Source of the DNA: Fibrobacter sp.
Lineage (GTDB): Bacteria; Fibrobacterota; Fibrobacteria; Fibrobacterales; Fibrobacteraceae
Length of the DNA: 64,000 nt
NCBI RefSeq assembly: GCF_017551775.1
Contig: NZ_JAFZKX010000091.1
Coordinates: forward strand, 1 to 64,000
Reading direction: 5' to 3'
In this document: positions 39,691 through 48,018 of the stretch, in pieces
How positions within the stretch are numbered: the first letter of the stretch is position 1
Layout: each line of letters begins with the position of its first letter
Notes under the pieces: generated by a model
The model's input: only the letters and a program-made list of their open reading frames with translations
Told to the model about the DNA's origin: nothing
Databases searched by the model: none
Program-made: the position numbers and the translations under genes

Positions 39691-41034
39691 ATGAAGAAGT
39701 TCTTGAAAAAGTTTTTGAAATTGCTTGTCGTCGTGGCCGTCCTCGGTGGCGCCGCCTACGGCGTGAAATTCTTCTTCTTTACGGAGAAGGTGAGCGATGC
39801 CGCGGGCCCGCTCGTGAGCGCCAAGGTGACGCTCGCCACGATTTCCACCACCATATCGGCTACGGGTACGCTCGAACCGGTCGACCAGGTGGAAGTGGGT
39901 ACGCAGGTCTCGGGCGATATCAGCAAGATTTTCGTGGATTTCAATTCCAAGGTAAAGAAGGGCCAGGTCATCGCGGAACTGGACAAGTCCAAGCTCAAGG
40001 CGACGCTCACGCAGGCCGAAATCGCCTACAGGTCCGCGGAAAACGACTACAAGTACAAGGAATCCACCTACAACCGCGTGAAGAAACTTTCCGAGAGCAA
40101 CGCCGCGAGCGCGGTGGATCTCGAGACGGCGGAATACAACATGAACGCCGCGAAACTTTCCATGGAGCGCAGCAAGAACGAGGTCGCGCAGGCCAGGTTG
40201 AACCTGAGCTATGCGACTATCAAGAGCCCGATTGAAGGCGTGGTTTTGAAGCGCGCCGTAGAAGTGGGCCAGACGGTGGCCGCCTCCATGAGCACCCCGA
40301 CATTGTTCGTCATCGCGAGGGACCTGAGCCAGATGAAGGTGATGGCCGACGTGGACGAAGCCGATATCGGCCAGGTGAAGGCCGGACAGAAGGTCACGTT
40401 TACGGTCGACGCCTTTCAGGGCGAAACGTTCAACGGCTCCGTGCAGGAGGTTCGCCTGAACCCGACGACCACGAGCAACGTGGTGACCTACACGGTGGTG
40501 ATTACTGCCGACAATCCTGAACAGAAGCTCCTGCCCGGAATGACGGCCACATGCACGATCGTCACGAAGGAAGTGGTCGATGCGATTGCCATTCCCGTGA
40601 AGGCTCTCAAGTTCAGCCCCGCCGAAGGCACGCCGATGCTAAACCCGAAGGATTTCCCGCGCCCGCCGATGGGTGAACGCCCGAAGTTCGACAAGGACGG
40701 CGATTTCCCGCCTCCGCCTCCCGATATGGGTGCAGGTGGCCCTCCGGGCGGTCCGGGCGGATTCGGCCCGCCGGGTGGCAAGGGCTCGAAGAAGAAGGGC
40801 CATCGCCCGAAACTCACGGGCAATCACGTGTGGGTCAGCATCGACGGCAAGGCGGCCCCGCGTCCGGTCAAGATCGGTATCAGCGATGGCGTGAACGTCG
40901 AAATCTTGAAGGGCCTCAGCGTGGGCGATTCCGTCGTGGTGAGCCAGGAAACCATAAGCTCGGGTTCGAACACCGAGAAGTCGAAGGCCTCGAGCCCGTT
41001 TATGCCCAGCCGACCGGGAAAGAAAAAGAGATAG
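39691..41034 (+). CDS. MacA-type periplasmic adaptor protein
   Basis: One N-terminal membrane segment (FLKLLVVVAVLGGAAYG) anchors a periplasmic adaptor with lipoyl half-motifs (VEVGTQVSGDISKIFVDFNSKVKKGQ), an alpha-hairpin (residues ~100-170, with AEIAYRSAENDYKYKE) and beta-barrel/membrane-proximal domains. This is the MacA branch of HlyD-like adaptors, which bridges an ABC exporter (MacB) and TolC. The C-terminal part contains an unusual Pro/Gly-rich insert (PPPPPDMGAGGPPGGPGG) and a lysine stretch. No macB or tolC adjoins it, so the partners must be encoded elsewhere. A terminator follows. Confidence 0.83.
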   Translation: MKKFLKKFLKLLVVVAVLGGAAYGVKFFFFTEKVSDAAGPLVSAKVTLATISTTISATGTLEPVDQVEVGTQVSGDISKIFVDFNSKVKKGQVIAELDKSKLKATLTQAEIAYRSAENDYKYKESTYNRVKKLSESNAASAVDLETAEYNMNAAKLSMERSKNEVAQARLNLSYATIKSPIEGVVLKRAVEVGQTVAASMSTPTLFVIARDLSQMKVMADVDEADIGQVKAGQKVTFTVDAFQGETFNGSVQEVRLNPTTTSNVVTYTVVITADNPEQKLLPGMTATCTIVTKEVVDAIAIPVKALKFSPAEGTPMLNPKDFPRPPMGERPKFDKDGDFPPPPPDMGAGGPPGGPGGFGPPGGKGSKKKGHRPKLTGNHVWVSIDGKAAPRPVKIGISDGVNVEILKGLSVGDSVVVSQETISSGSNTEKSKASSPFMPSRPGKKKR

Positions 41035-41040
41035 CATTGG

Positions 41041-41073
41041 ATCGCGGGTCTATACCCGCGATTTTCATTTTTT
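41041..41073 (+). terminator. Intrinsic terminator after the MacA-like gene
   Basis: Perfect nine-base stem (ATCGCGGGT/ACCCGCGAT) with a CTAT loop and T-rich tail, which overlaps the 3' end of the convergent oxidoreductase-propeller gene. Confidence 0.8.
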
Positions 41074-42960
41074 AGCGTACCGCACGAAGGCGAACCGCTT
41101 GCTGTCGGGGGCCCAGGAATTCACGTTGATGGTTCCTTGGCCGCCGAAGATTTTTAGGATGGTGCGCGGTTGGCTCCAGCCGGTTTCGTCGCTGCCGGTC
41201 ATCAGGCGTAATTCCACGTTCTTGTTGGGCACGTGTTCGCCGGGGCGCACGTCGCGCTCGTGGTAGGCGAGCATCACGACTTTCGTGCGGTCGGGCGAAA
41301 TGTGCGGGAACCAGGTGTTCCAATGAGCGTCGAACGTCATCTGCGTCTGCTCGGAACCGTCGGCCCTCATGCGCCAAGCCTGCATGCGGCCCGTGCGCAC
41401 CGAGTTGAACCAGATGTATTCTCCGTCGCAGTCGTATTCCGGGCCGTCATTCAATCCGAATGCGGTCGTAAGCTGCTTCTCGTTTCCGCCTACGGCGGGG
41501 ATGGTGTAGATGTCGTATTCGCCGTTGCGTTCGGCGCAGTACGCGAGCGTCATGCCGTCTGCCGTGATGCCGTGTAGGTAGCTTGGGGCGAGCGGCGTTA
41601 TGAGTTCCGGCATGCGGCCGTCGAAGAAAATCTTGTAGATGCGCGAAAGCCCGTCTTCCCTGGTGTGGTGGCTTACATAGAGTCCCGAACCGTCCGGGTC
41701 GAGAACGTGGTCGTTGTTGCAGTTGTCGACGAAGTGGCTTGGCACTTCGGTTACCGCGCCTGTCGCGATTTCGATTTTGTAGATGCGGCCTTCGCTATTG
41801 TAAGTGAGGAACTTCCCGTCGTCACTCCAGTTGGGCGCCTCGATGACCTTGTCGAATTCCTTGAGCAGTTTTGATTCGCCGGTCTCGATGTCGAAAATTT
41901 CGAGGAACGACTTGTCGCCGGAGCGGTCCCACACCTGGGCGGGGGAGAGTTCAAAGGGATAACTCACGCCCCATGCGGCCCGGAGGCCATCCATCTGCGT
42001 CATTATCTGCATGGTCTTCGCGTGCGGCATTTCGGGGCATTCCTTGAGTCCCTTTTCGAGAGCGGCCTTGCAGCCGAGTACCTCGTATTCGTAGCAGTTC
42101 TCGATGCGGGGCGGCTTCACGGATTCCACGAGCGTTCCGGCGACATCGAACAGCTGGATTTCCACCATGTCGTTGAGGTTCTGCACGCGGATAAAGCCCT
42201 CGGTTCCGTAGATTACGCCTTCGTTCTTGAGCGGGGCCACCATCGAGGTCTTGAGGTGAGCGACTTGCCCGTTGGCATACTCCAAATCGATCCAGTCCGT
42301 CGCATCCACGCCCGTATGGAACTTGACGCACCTGGTATTCGTCTGCACTATGTGATTCGCAATGCCGCCGATTTCTTCGTCCGTCAAGAAGATGTCCGCG
42401 AACGTCAGGCTGTAAATTCCCAGGTCGAGCAGCGCGCCGCCCGCAAGGGCGGGGTTCTTCAAGCGTTCGATATGCGAAAGCGGCATGGAAAAGTCCGCCT
42501 CCACGCTTTCGACCATGCCGATTTTCCCGTCGGCAATCCAGTTCTTCACCATCTGCACCGCAGGCAAGAACCGGGTCCACATCGCCTCGCACAAGAAAAC
42601 GCCCTTCTCTTCGGCGAGGGCAATCACTTCCGATGCCATCAGCGCGTTTGCGGTGAAAGCCTTTTCTACGAGCAGGTTCTTGTTGTACTTTAGACAAAGT
42701 AATGTGTTGCTGTAGTGTTCGGAATGCGGAGTCGCGATGTAGATCAAGTCTACATCCGGGTCTTGCGCGAGTTCCTCGTAACTGCCGTATGCGCGGCTGA
42801 ACCCGTATTCGGCGGCGAACTTCTGCGCCTTCTCGAGCGAGCGTGACGCGACCGCGTACGCCTCTACGCCCATGCCGTTCCTTTCAAGTTTTTTGACTGC
42901 GGCGGCCATCTTCGTTGCGATGTGGCCACACCCGAGAATTGCGAACTTTAAAACCTTCAT
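41065..42960 (-). CDS. Gfo/Idh/MocA oxidoreductase fused to a TolB-like beta-propeller
   Basis: Start at ATG 42960 (AAGGAA upstream) instead of the earlier ATG at 42981. Residues 1-~330 form a NAD(P)-dependent Gfo/Idh/MocA oxidoreductase: FAILGCGHIATKM dinucleotide loop, DLIYIATPHSEHY, NLLVEKAFTAN (catalytic Lys of the E-K-P motif) and a DLGIYSLTFADIF substrate region. Residues ~350-631 are a separate propeller with TolB/PD40-type repeats (APNWSDDGKFLTYNSEGRIYKI; AHWNTWFPHISPDRTKVVML) like stand-alone sugar-associated TolB family proteins. No signal peptide, so cytosolic. Each half matches a full-length protein family; the reading frame is continuous. Substrate unknown, probably a sugar or derivative. 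Confidence 0.8.
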   Translation of the reverse strand: MKVLKFAILGCGHIATKMAAAVKKLERNGMGVEAYAVASRSLEKAQKFAAEYGFSRAYGSYEELAQDPDVDLIYIATPHSEHYSNTLLCLKYNKNLLVEKAFTANALMASEVIALAEEKGVFLCEAMWTRFLPAVQMVKNWIADGKIGMVESVEADFSMPLSHIERLKNPALAGGALLDLGIYSLTFADIFLTDEEIGGIANHIVQTNTRCVKFHTGVDATDWIDLEYANGQVAHLKTSMVAPLKNEGVIYGTEGFIRVQNLNDMVEIQLFDVAGTLVESVKPPRIENCYEYEVLGCKAALEKGLKECPEMPHAKTMQIMTQMDGLRAAWGVSYPFELSPAQVWDRSGDKSFLEIFDIETGESKLLKEFDKVIEAPNWSDDGKFLTYNSEGRIYKIEIATGAVTEVPSHFVDNCNNDHVLDPDGSGLYVSHHTREDGLSRIYKIFFDGRMPELITPLAPSYLHGITADGMTLAYCAERNGEYDIYTIPAVGGNEKQLTTAFGLNDGPEYDCDGEYIWFNSVRTGRMQAWRMRADGSEQTQMTFDAHWNTWFPHISPDRTKVVMLAYHERDVRPGEHVPNKNVELRLMTGSDETGWSQPRTILKIFGGQGTINVNSWAPDSKRFAFVRYAKK

Positions 42961-43069
42961 TTCTGGTTCCTTTTTTTTCAAAACTAGTCTTTTTTTGGGC
43001 GCGTTGGCGGTATCTCCTCCATATAATTGGACTCCTGCGTAAACAGTTTATTTCTACATTTCGGTTCGG

Positions 43070-44536
43070 ATGACTGATATCGAAGAGTTGGAAGACTACG
43101 AGGTACGCATTGGTTCGTTCAATGGACCGATGGATTTGCTCGTGTACTTGGTCCAGAAGAAGGAAATGTCTTTGGACCAGATTCCCATTGCGGAAATCGC
43201 CGACGACTTCCTCGCCTGGGTCAACAAGATCGGGGTGACCGACCTTTCGAAGGCGGGCGACTTCCTCTATATGGCGAGCCGCCTGATGGCCCTCAAGGTG
43301 CAGGAACTTCTCCCGGCCGAGGAACGCGATCCCGAACTCGTCGAAGAATACAATGCCGACCGCGAAAAACTCATGCAGGAAATGCTCGAGTACCAGCGCT
43401 ACAAGCAGGTCGCGGGCGGTTTGCAGGAAATGGAAGGCAAGAACTTCGGTACCTACAGCCGAGGCCGCCTCGAAAAGACGCAGACCGACGAGGATACCCT
43501 CGCCGATGCGAACATCTGGCAGCTTTTCCGTGCCTACCAGAAGAGCCTCAAGACTAAGATTTCGGATACGGTCCACCATATCGAACTCGATTACGTGACC
43601 ATCCAGGACCGCCAACAGGCGATAAACAACTACCTGAGCGTGAACGGACGTGCGCTGTTCGAGGACTTGCTCGACAACGACAGCCACCCGATTGTCGCCG
43701 CCGTGACGTTCATGGCCCTTCTGGAAATGATAAAGACCGACGACGTGGTGTTCCGCCAGAGCGAACTGTTCGGCCCCATCTGGATTTACCGCAAGAAGAA
43801 CAATGCGGAATATGCCGACGAGATGGCGCGCGAGACGGTGTTCTTCTCGAAGGACCCGGATGTGAAACCCGGCCTCGTGGAAGAAATCCGCAATATGGCT
43901 TTGGCCCGCTCGCAGGCGGGCAGCGTGGGCGATATCGCCGCCGTGATGAAGGAAGCCGTGCTCTGGACTACGCGCGGCAGGGACGTTACCGAAGACGACC
44001 TGCAGGCCATGCTCGAAGGCCGCGAAGACTTGAGCGAAGTCCAGGAGAATCCGTTCGCCGAGATGATGCGCGAAGACGAAGCCGCCGAAGCAGCGATGTC
44101 GAACGCCCCGGCCGAGGCGGTACCTGGCGAAACCGCGCCGGCAGAATCGGCTGTGCCTGAATCCGCTCCGATGGAGTCTGCGCCGGTTGAAGCTCCGGCA
44201 GAAGCTGCCGCAGTTGCTGCTGAAACTGCTCCGGCAGAAAATGCGCAGCCCGAAGAGGCCGTGCCTGAAGCGGTTCCCGTCGAGGAACCCGCCGTTGAAG
44301 AGCCTGCTCCTGCCGAAGAACCTGCTCCTGTTGAGGAATCTGTTTCTGATGAGAAATCTGTTCCAGCCGCAGAAAAGCAGATGAGCGACGAGGAGTTCGA
44401 AGAATTCATGAAGAAGGCCCAGGCGTTCTACTCTGGCCAGGCCGAGGAAGATTCCTCAAAAGAAAACATCGCCGAAGATTCCGGCGATGATGATGACGAT
44501 TTCCCGTCTTTGGAAGTCCATTCCGGCGACGACTAG
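43070..44536 (+). CDS. scpA: Segregation and condensation protein A with long acidic tail
   Basis: Residues 1-~250 match ScpA, the kleisin of the bacterial SMC-ScpAB condensin: YEVRIGSFNGPMDLLVYLVQKKEMSL at the N-terminus, LYMASRLMALKVQELLP in the SMC-neck binding helix and the C-terminal winged helix (AAVTFMALLEMIKTDDVVFRQSELFGPIW). The protein then continues for ~220 residues, nearly doubling the family's usual length: a helical stretch, then an Ala/Pro/Glu/Val low-complexity tail ending EDSGDDDDDFPSLEVHSGDD. scpB is not adjacent. No clear ribosome-binding site precedes the start. Confidence 0.9.
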   Translation: MTDIEELEDYEVRIGSFNGPMDLLVYLVQKKEMSLDQIPIAEIADDFLAWVNKIGVTDLSKAGDFLYMASRLMALKVQELLPAEERDPELVEEYNADREKLMQEMLEYQRYKQVAGGLQEMEGKNFGTYSRGRLEKTQTDEDTLADANIWQLFRAYQKSLKTKISDTVHHIELDYVTIQDRQQAINNYLSVNGRALFEDLLDNDSHPIVAAVTFMALLEMIKTDDVVFRQSELFGPIWIYRKKNNAEYADEMARETVFFSKDPDVKPGLVEEIRNMALARSQAGSVGDIAAVMKEAVLWTTRGRDVTEDDLQAMLEGREDLSEVQENPFAEMMREDEAAEAAMSNAPAEAVPGETAPAESAVPESAPMESAPVEAPAEAAAVAAETAPAENAQPEEAVPEAVPVEEPAVEEPAPAEEPAPVEESVSDEKSVPAAEKQMSDEEFEEFMKKAQAFYSGQAEEDSSKENIAEDSGDDDDDFPSLEVHSGDD

Positions 44537-44551
44537 GTCGCCCGAAACAAG

Positions 44552-44836
44552 CTAATCCCAGTTGATGCTTGGCGGAGGATCTTTCAGGTCCTTGTTTTGC
44601 TTTGCCGCCTCGAATTTCTTTTCCAGAAGTTCCGCGCGGTTTTTCTGCGCTTCCTTCGCTGCTGCGAACTTCGCATCCAGATCGGAGGAACGGGATTTCT
44701 GTTCTTTCAGGAAGTCGTCGAACGACTTGACTTCCTTCTTGTATTCCTTGTGCGAAAGGACTTCGCCGGTATCGGCGTCCACCACAATTTCGCCCTTGCA
44801 CATGGGGCATTCAATGGTAAGTGTCCTGACGGCCAT
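44552..44836 (-). CDS. Small CxxC-containing coiled-coil protein
   Basis: A 94-residue protein starting with a half zinc-ribbon-like element (TIECPMCKGEIVVDADTGEVL; only one CxxC) followed by a charged helix likely to form a coiled coil (residues ~38-82) and ending PPPSINWD. Start has GAGGTTC upstream. It is ten bases downstream of the YugP-like peptidase gene's stop codon on the same strand, suggesting co-transcription. I do not recognise the family; function unknown. Confidence 0.6.
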   Translation of the reverse strand: MAVRTLTIECPMCKGEIVVDADTGEVLSHKEYKKEVKSFDDFLKEQKSRSSDLDAKFAAAKEAQKNRAELLEKKFEAAKQNKDLKDPPPSINWD

Positions 44837-44845
44837 GTGAACCTC

Positions 44846-45559
44846 CTAGTCCCTGCGCCCGCCGATAAGGCCTGCGCGGTAAGCCCAGTAAAGCAACTGC
44901 AGTATCGAGCTGATGGCGGCGGCCACGTAGGTAAGGCCTGCGGCAAACAGCACGCCCGAAACGGTATTGTATTCGCGACCCTGCGCCACCACGTCCATGC
45001 GGGCGAGCGCCTTCTTCGCACGGCTGGAGGCGTCGAATTCAACGGGAACGGTCACGAGGGTGAAAATCGTAGTGAGGGCGAACAGGAACACGCCGATGAT
45101 GGCGACAGGCTGGCCGATAGCCTTCCCGAGGCCCATGAGCATGATGCCGATAATCACGAGCCACGGCCCGAGCGTGCTGCCCACGTTGGCTGCGGGAACA
45201 ATCATCGAACGCAGCCACATCGGGAAGTATCCCTGCGCGTGCTGGATGGCATGCCCCACTTCGTGCGCGGCGACACCCGCGGCGCTCGCGTTGCGCCCGT
45301 AGTAGACTTCCTTCGAGAGGTTGAGCGTCTTGTTCAGCGGGTTGTAGTGGTCCGAGAGGAATCCCTGGTGCATCAGGACCTTCACGTCGGTAATGCCCGC
45401 GTCCATGAGGATTGCCTTAGCCACGTCGGCTCCGGTGAGGCCGCTCGAAATGTTCACTTTCTGCCCGGCGTTGAAGCGGGTCTTGACGAGCAGGGAAACG
45501 CCACCCGAGAGGGCGAGCGTCACAATGAGAATCATCATGTATAAGGGATCAAAGTACAT
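44846..45559 (-). CDS. YugP-type membrane zinc metallopeptidase
   Basis: Start at ATG 45559, which has GAGGAAA upstream; the open frame runs back to 45625 without one. The ~237-residue protein has an N-terminal membrane helix (YMMILIVTLALSGGVSLLV), a zinc-binding HEVGH motif (GVAAHEVGHAIQHAQG) and two or three more hydrophobic segments, matching the YugP/Zn_peptidase_2 family (DNLSKEVYYG-like region just before the motif). These are putative membrane-bound metalloproteases with unknown substrates. An intrinsic terminator of the upstream export operon separates it from that operon. Confidence 0.85.
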   Translation of the reverse strand: MYFDPLYMMILIVTLALSGGVSLLVKTRFNAGQKVNISSGLTGADVAKAILMDAGITDVKVLMHQGFLSDHYNPLNKTLNLSKEVYYGRNASAAGVAAHEVGHAIQHAQGYFPMWLRSMIVPAANVGSTLGPWLVIIGIMLMGLGKAIGQPVAIIGVFLFALTTIFTLVTVPVEFDASSRAKKALARMDVVAQGREYNTVSGVLFAAGLTYVAAAISSILQLLYWAYRAGLIGGRRD

Positions 45560-45599
45560 CTGTATTTCCTCGATAATATATTTTACATCATAAATGTAT

Positions 45600-45635
45600 A
45601 AAAACAAAGCCGGAAAGGAAAGCATCCTATCCGGC
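45600..45635 (-). terminator. Intrinsic terminator of the ABC-2/HlyD/TolC operon
   Basis: On the minus strand: GCCGGA/TCCGGC outer stem plus an inner CCT/AGG helix, followed by a T-rich tract, 29 bases after the last permease stop codon. Confidence 0.7.
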
Positions 45636-45664
45636 GTATTCGCATTCCGTCACGAAATGCCTAG

Positions 45665-46846
45665 TTACATGTCGCCCATGTCAATCTTCGCCTTGTCGCG
45701 AATGCGAGTCAGCAAGAGGCCCAGAACCAGGTATACGATAGCCTGGACGGCGAGCTTGTATAGCTTGGGCGCTACGTCGTAGATGTCGGCGCCCATCTGC
45801 TCGATGGAAAGCCAGGCGGGAACCGCGAACGTGCTCGGGAGTATGTACGAAATCGCCTCCATCCAGCGGGGCATCAGGTAGGTGGGCCAGCTGAAGTTCG
45901 CGAGGAACAATACCGGGATGGACAAGTACAGGAACAACTGCATGCTTGTTTCGCGACGCAGGAATATCTGCGAGATGACCATACCGAAGTTGATGACGGA
46001 GGCGAGGAATACGATCGAGAAAACGACCATGGGCAAAAGCTCGCCACGACGCGGGAAGTCGAATATGTTATAGACGATGCAGTGGTAGAACAGGATAAAG
46101 GTGCAGTAGTGGACGAAGAAGGCCAGCGAACGACCGAAATAGCGGTATTCCGCAGTCTCGTTCTCGACGGGGCTATCGCGGAACTTCTTGCGGAAGCGCC
46201 TGTGGGCACGCGAACCGCCCAGCACGCAGATGCCGATGATGAGCGACTGCTGCAAGATTACGACAAGTACGCTCGGCACCACATAGTTGGCGTAGCCACC
46301 GGTACTGTTGAATAGCGTCTGGATGCTGATGGGGATGGGGTCGCGCATGGCAATCGCCTTTGCCGACGGGACCTTCTTTTCTAGGGCTATCTGCTTGACT
46401 TTGTTTGTTGCTCCCACTGTCAGCGCGCAAGTGGAGAACGCGGTGCCGATTGCGCCATGGAACATCACGTAGGCGCCGTGCGTAAAGATGTTCACCGTCA
46501 CCTGGTGCTTGCCGCGGATATTCTTCTCCATGTCTTCGGGAATGACCATGAATCCGTAAATCTCGTCGCGGGCCATCGCCGCCTCGGCCTCTTGCATGTC
46601 GGTGTAGATGGATTTCACCTCGATCTGCTGCGCTGCCGACGCCATGCGGGTAAGGTCGCGGGACATGGCCGTATTGTCGAGGTCGACAACCGCCACGGGC
46701 ACCTTGGTTACCGTCTGGTGGATGTAAGGAACCGGATAGTAGAACGCGTAGATGACACCAGCCACCACGAGCAGGAGCACTGCGGCAGGGTCCGTGTAGA
46801 TGAGCTTCCATTCGGCGAAGGCTACTTTCAAGAGGCGCTTTATCAT
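45665..46846 (-). CDS. ABC-2 type permease (second of a pair)
   Basis: A 393-residue membrane protein with one N-terminal helix, a ~170-residue periplasmic domain, and five to six C-terminal helices, the layout of ABC-2 exporters of the YhhJ/YbhR kind (KVPVAVVDLDNTAMSRDLTRM; QLFLYLSIPVLFLANFSWPT). It overlaps the other permease gene by four bases (ATGA), so the two are translationally coupled and likely form a heterodimer. No ATPase gene is in the operon. Confidence 0.82.
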   Translation of the reverse strand: MIKRLLKVAFAEWKLIYTDPAAVLLLVVAGVIYAFYYPVPYIHQTVTKVPVAVVDLDNTAMSRDLTRMASAAQQIEVKSIYTDMQEAEAAMARDEIYGFMVIPEDMEKNIRGKHQVTVNIFTHGAYVMFHGAIGTAFSTCALTVGATNKVKQIALEKKVPSAKAIAMRDPIPISIQTLFNSTGGYANYVVPSVLVVILQQSLIIGICVLGGSRAHRRFRKKFRDSPVENETAEYRYFGRSLAFFVHYCTFILFYHCIVYNIFDFPRRGELLPMVVFSIVFLASVINFGMVISQIFLRRETSMQLFLYLSIPVLFLANFSWPTYLMPRWMEAISYILPSTFAVPAWLSIEQMGADIYDVAPKLYKLAVQAIVYLVLGLLLTRIRDKAKIDMGDM

Positions 46847-48006
46847 GCTTGTGCCTCCAGTTTTGCGGCTTCTTCGCGCTTGGTTTCCAGGCGCACGTGC
46901 TGCTTCCAGCGCATCGACATGAGGAACGCTCCGAGAATGTTCCAGAATATCGCCATCGCTATAAGGATTTCCATGCTATGCCATGTAGATGCCATATCCA
47001 CATCGCCAAGCATCATTGTCGACTGGATCATGAGCACGTGGGTGAGCGGCAAGATAAACGCGAAGCAACGTACGGCAAAGGGCATCGCCATCACGGGGAA
47101 GGTCTGACCGGCAAACGCGAAGGCAGGGCTTCCGATAATGCCCGCAGCACCGGTCGCCATTCTCATCAGGCCGAATATGCCCACAAATACGATACCCGCA
47201 CCGGAGCACGCCGCGATCATGAACAATTGCGCTGCGGCCGTCATCACGAATTCTTCGAAAGAAAGCGGGGCTAGCAACCTGTGGCAGTAGGCGTAGCAGC
47301 CGAGGGATTCAAGCCAGAGGATGATGTTCATCGGGAACACGCTTGCAAACCAGAGCGTAAATCTGGAACCGCCCGCATAGCCGATCATCTCTTTTACGCG
47401 GTGGTCGCGAAGCGGGTAAGATGCCACATACGCACCGACAATCATCGCCGCAAGGTGGAAAATCGCCGTCACGAGCCCGAGAACGAGGAATCCTTGGTAA
47501 TTGCTCTTCTGGTTTCCGACCGAATGGATCTGCACCTTCACGGGGTCTTCCATCTGGGCGGTAAACATCTCGCTACCCACCGCAGCCAGCACGGAACGAA
47601 TTTCCTTGGTCGCGAACATATTGGTGAGGTAGTTCTGCCCGCTGGAATACACGGGAATTACAGGAGCTTCCAGACGGAGCGCGCGCCGTTCCATATCGTT
47701 GGGGAACACGATAAACGCCTGGATTTCGCCCCGGATGACGGCATGCTCGCATTCGCCCATGTCGGCACACGCCATCTTTATATTGAGCACGGGGCTTGAA
47801 CGCAGTTTCGATTCGAGCTTGTCGGCAAGCTGGCTGTTGTCCTGCTTGACAACCCCGATGGGCACGTGCTGCACGATTTCCGAGGAGAACATCCCCATCG
47901 TGAAAAGGGATACGCTGATAGGCAACACCGTAAGAATCATCCACAGCACGACGTTGTGGCTGAAGTAGATTTTACGGACGGTTTTTAAAAGGCCATTCAA
48001 AACCAT
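46843..48006 (-). CDS. ABC-2 type permease (first of a pair)
   Basis: A 387-residue paralogue of the following permease: an N-terminal helix (VVLWMILTVLPISVSLFTMGM), a large periplasmic domain (VPIGVVKQDNSQLADKLESKL), then a cluster of C-terminal helices (AGQTFPVMAMPFAVRCFAFILPLTHVLMI, read as two segments) typical of ABC2_membrane_3 proteins. It is 12 bases downstream of the HlyD-like gene and would span the inner membrane, linking to that adaptor and the TolC-like channel. Confidence 0.82.
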   Translation of the reverse strand: MVLNGLLKTVRKIYFSHNVVLWMILTVLPISVSLFTMGMFSSEIVQHVPIGVVKQDNSQLADKLESKLRSSPVLNIKMACADMGECEHAVIRGEIQAFIVFPNDMERRALRLEAPVIPVYSSGQNYLTNMFATKEIRSVLAAVGSEMFTAQMEDPVKVQIHSVGNQKSNYQGFLVLGLVTAIFHLAAMIVGAYVASYPLRDHRVKEMIGYAGGSRFTLWFASVFPMNIILWLESLGCYAYCHRLLAPLSFEEFVMTAAAQLFMIAACSGAGIVFVGIFGLMRMATGAAGIIGSPAFAFAGQTFPVMAMPFAVRCFAFILPLTHVLMIQSTMMLGDVDMASTWHSMEILIAMAIFWNILGAFLMSMRWKQHVRLETKREEAAKLEAQA

Positions 48007-48018
48007 GGCGCGACCGGG

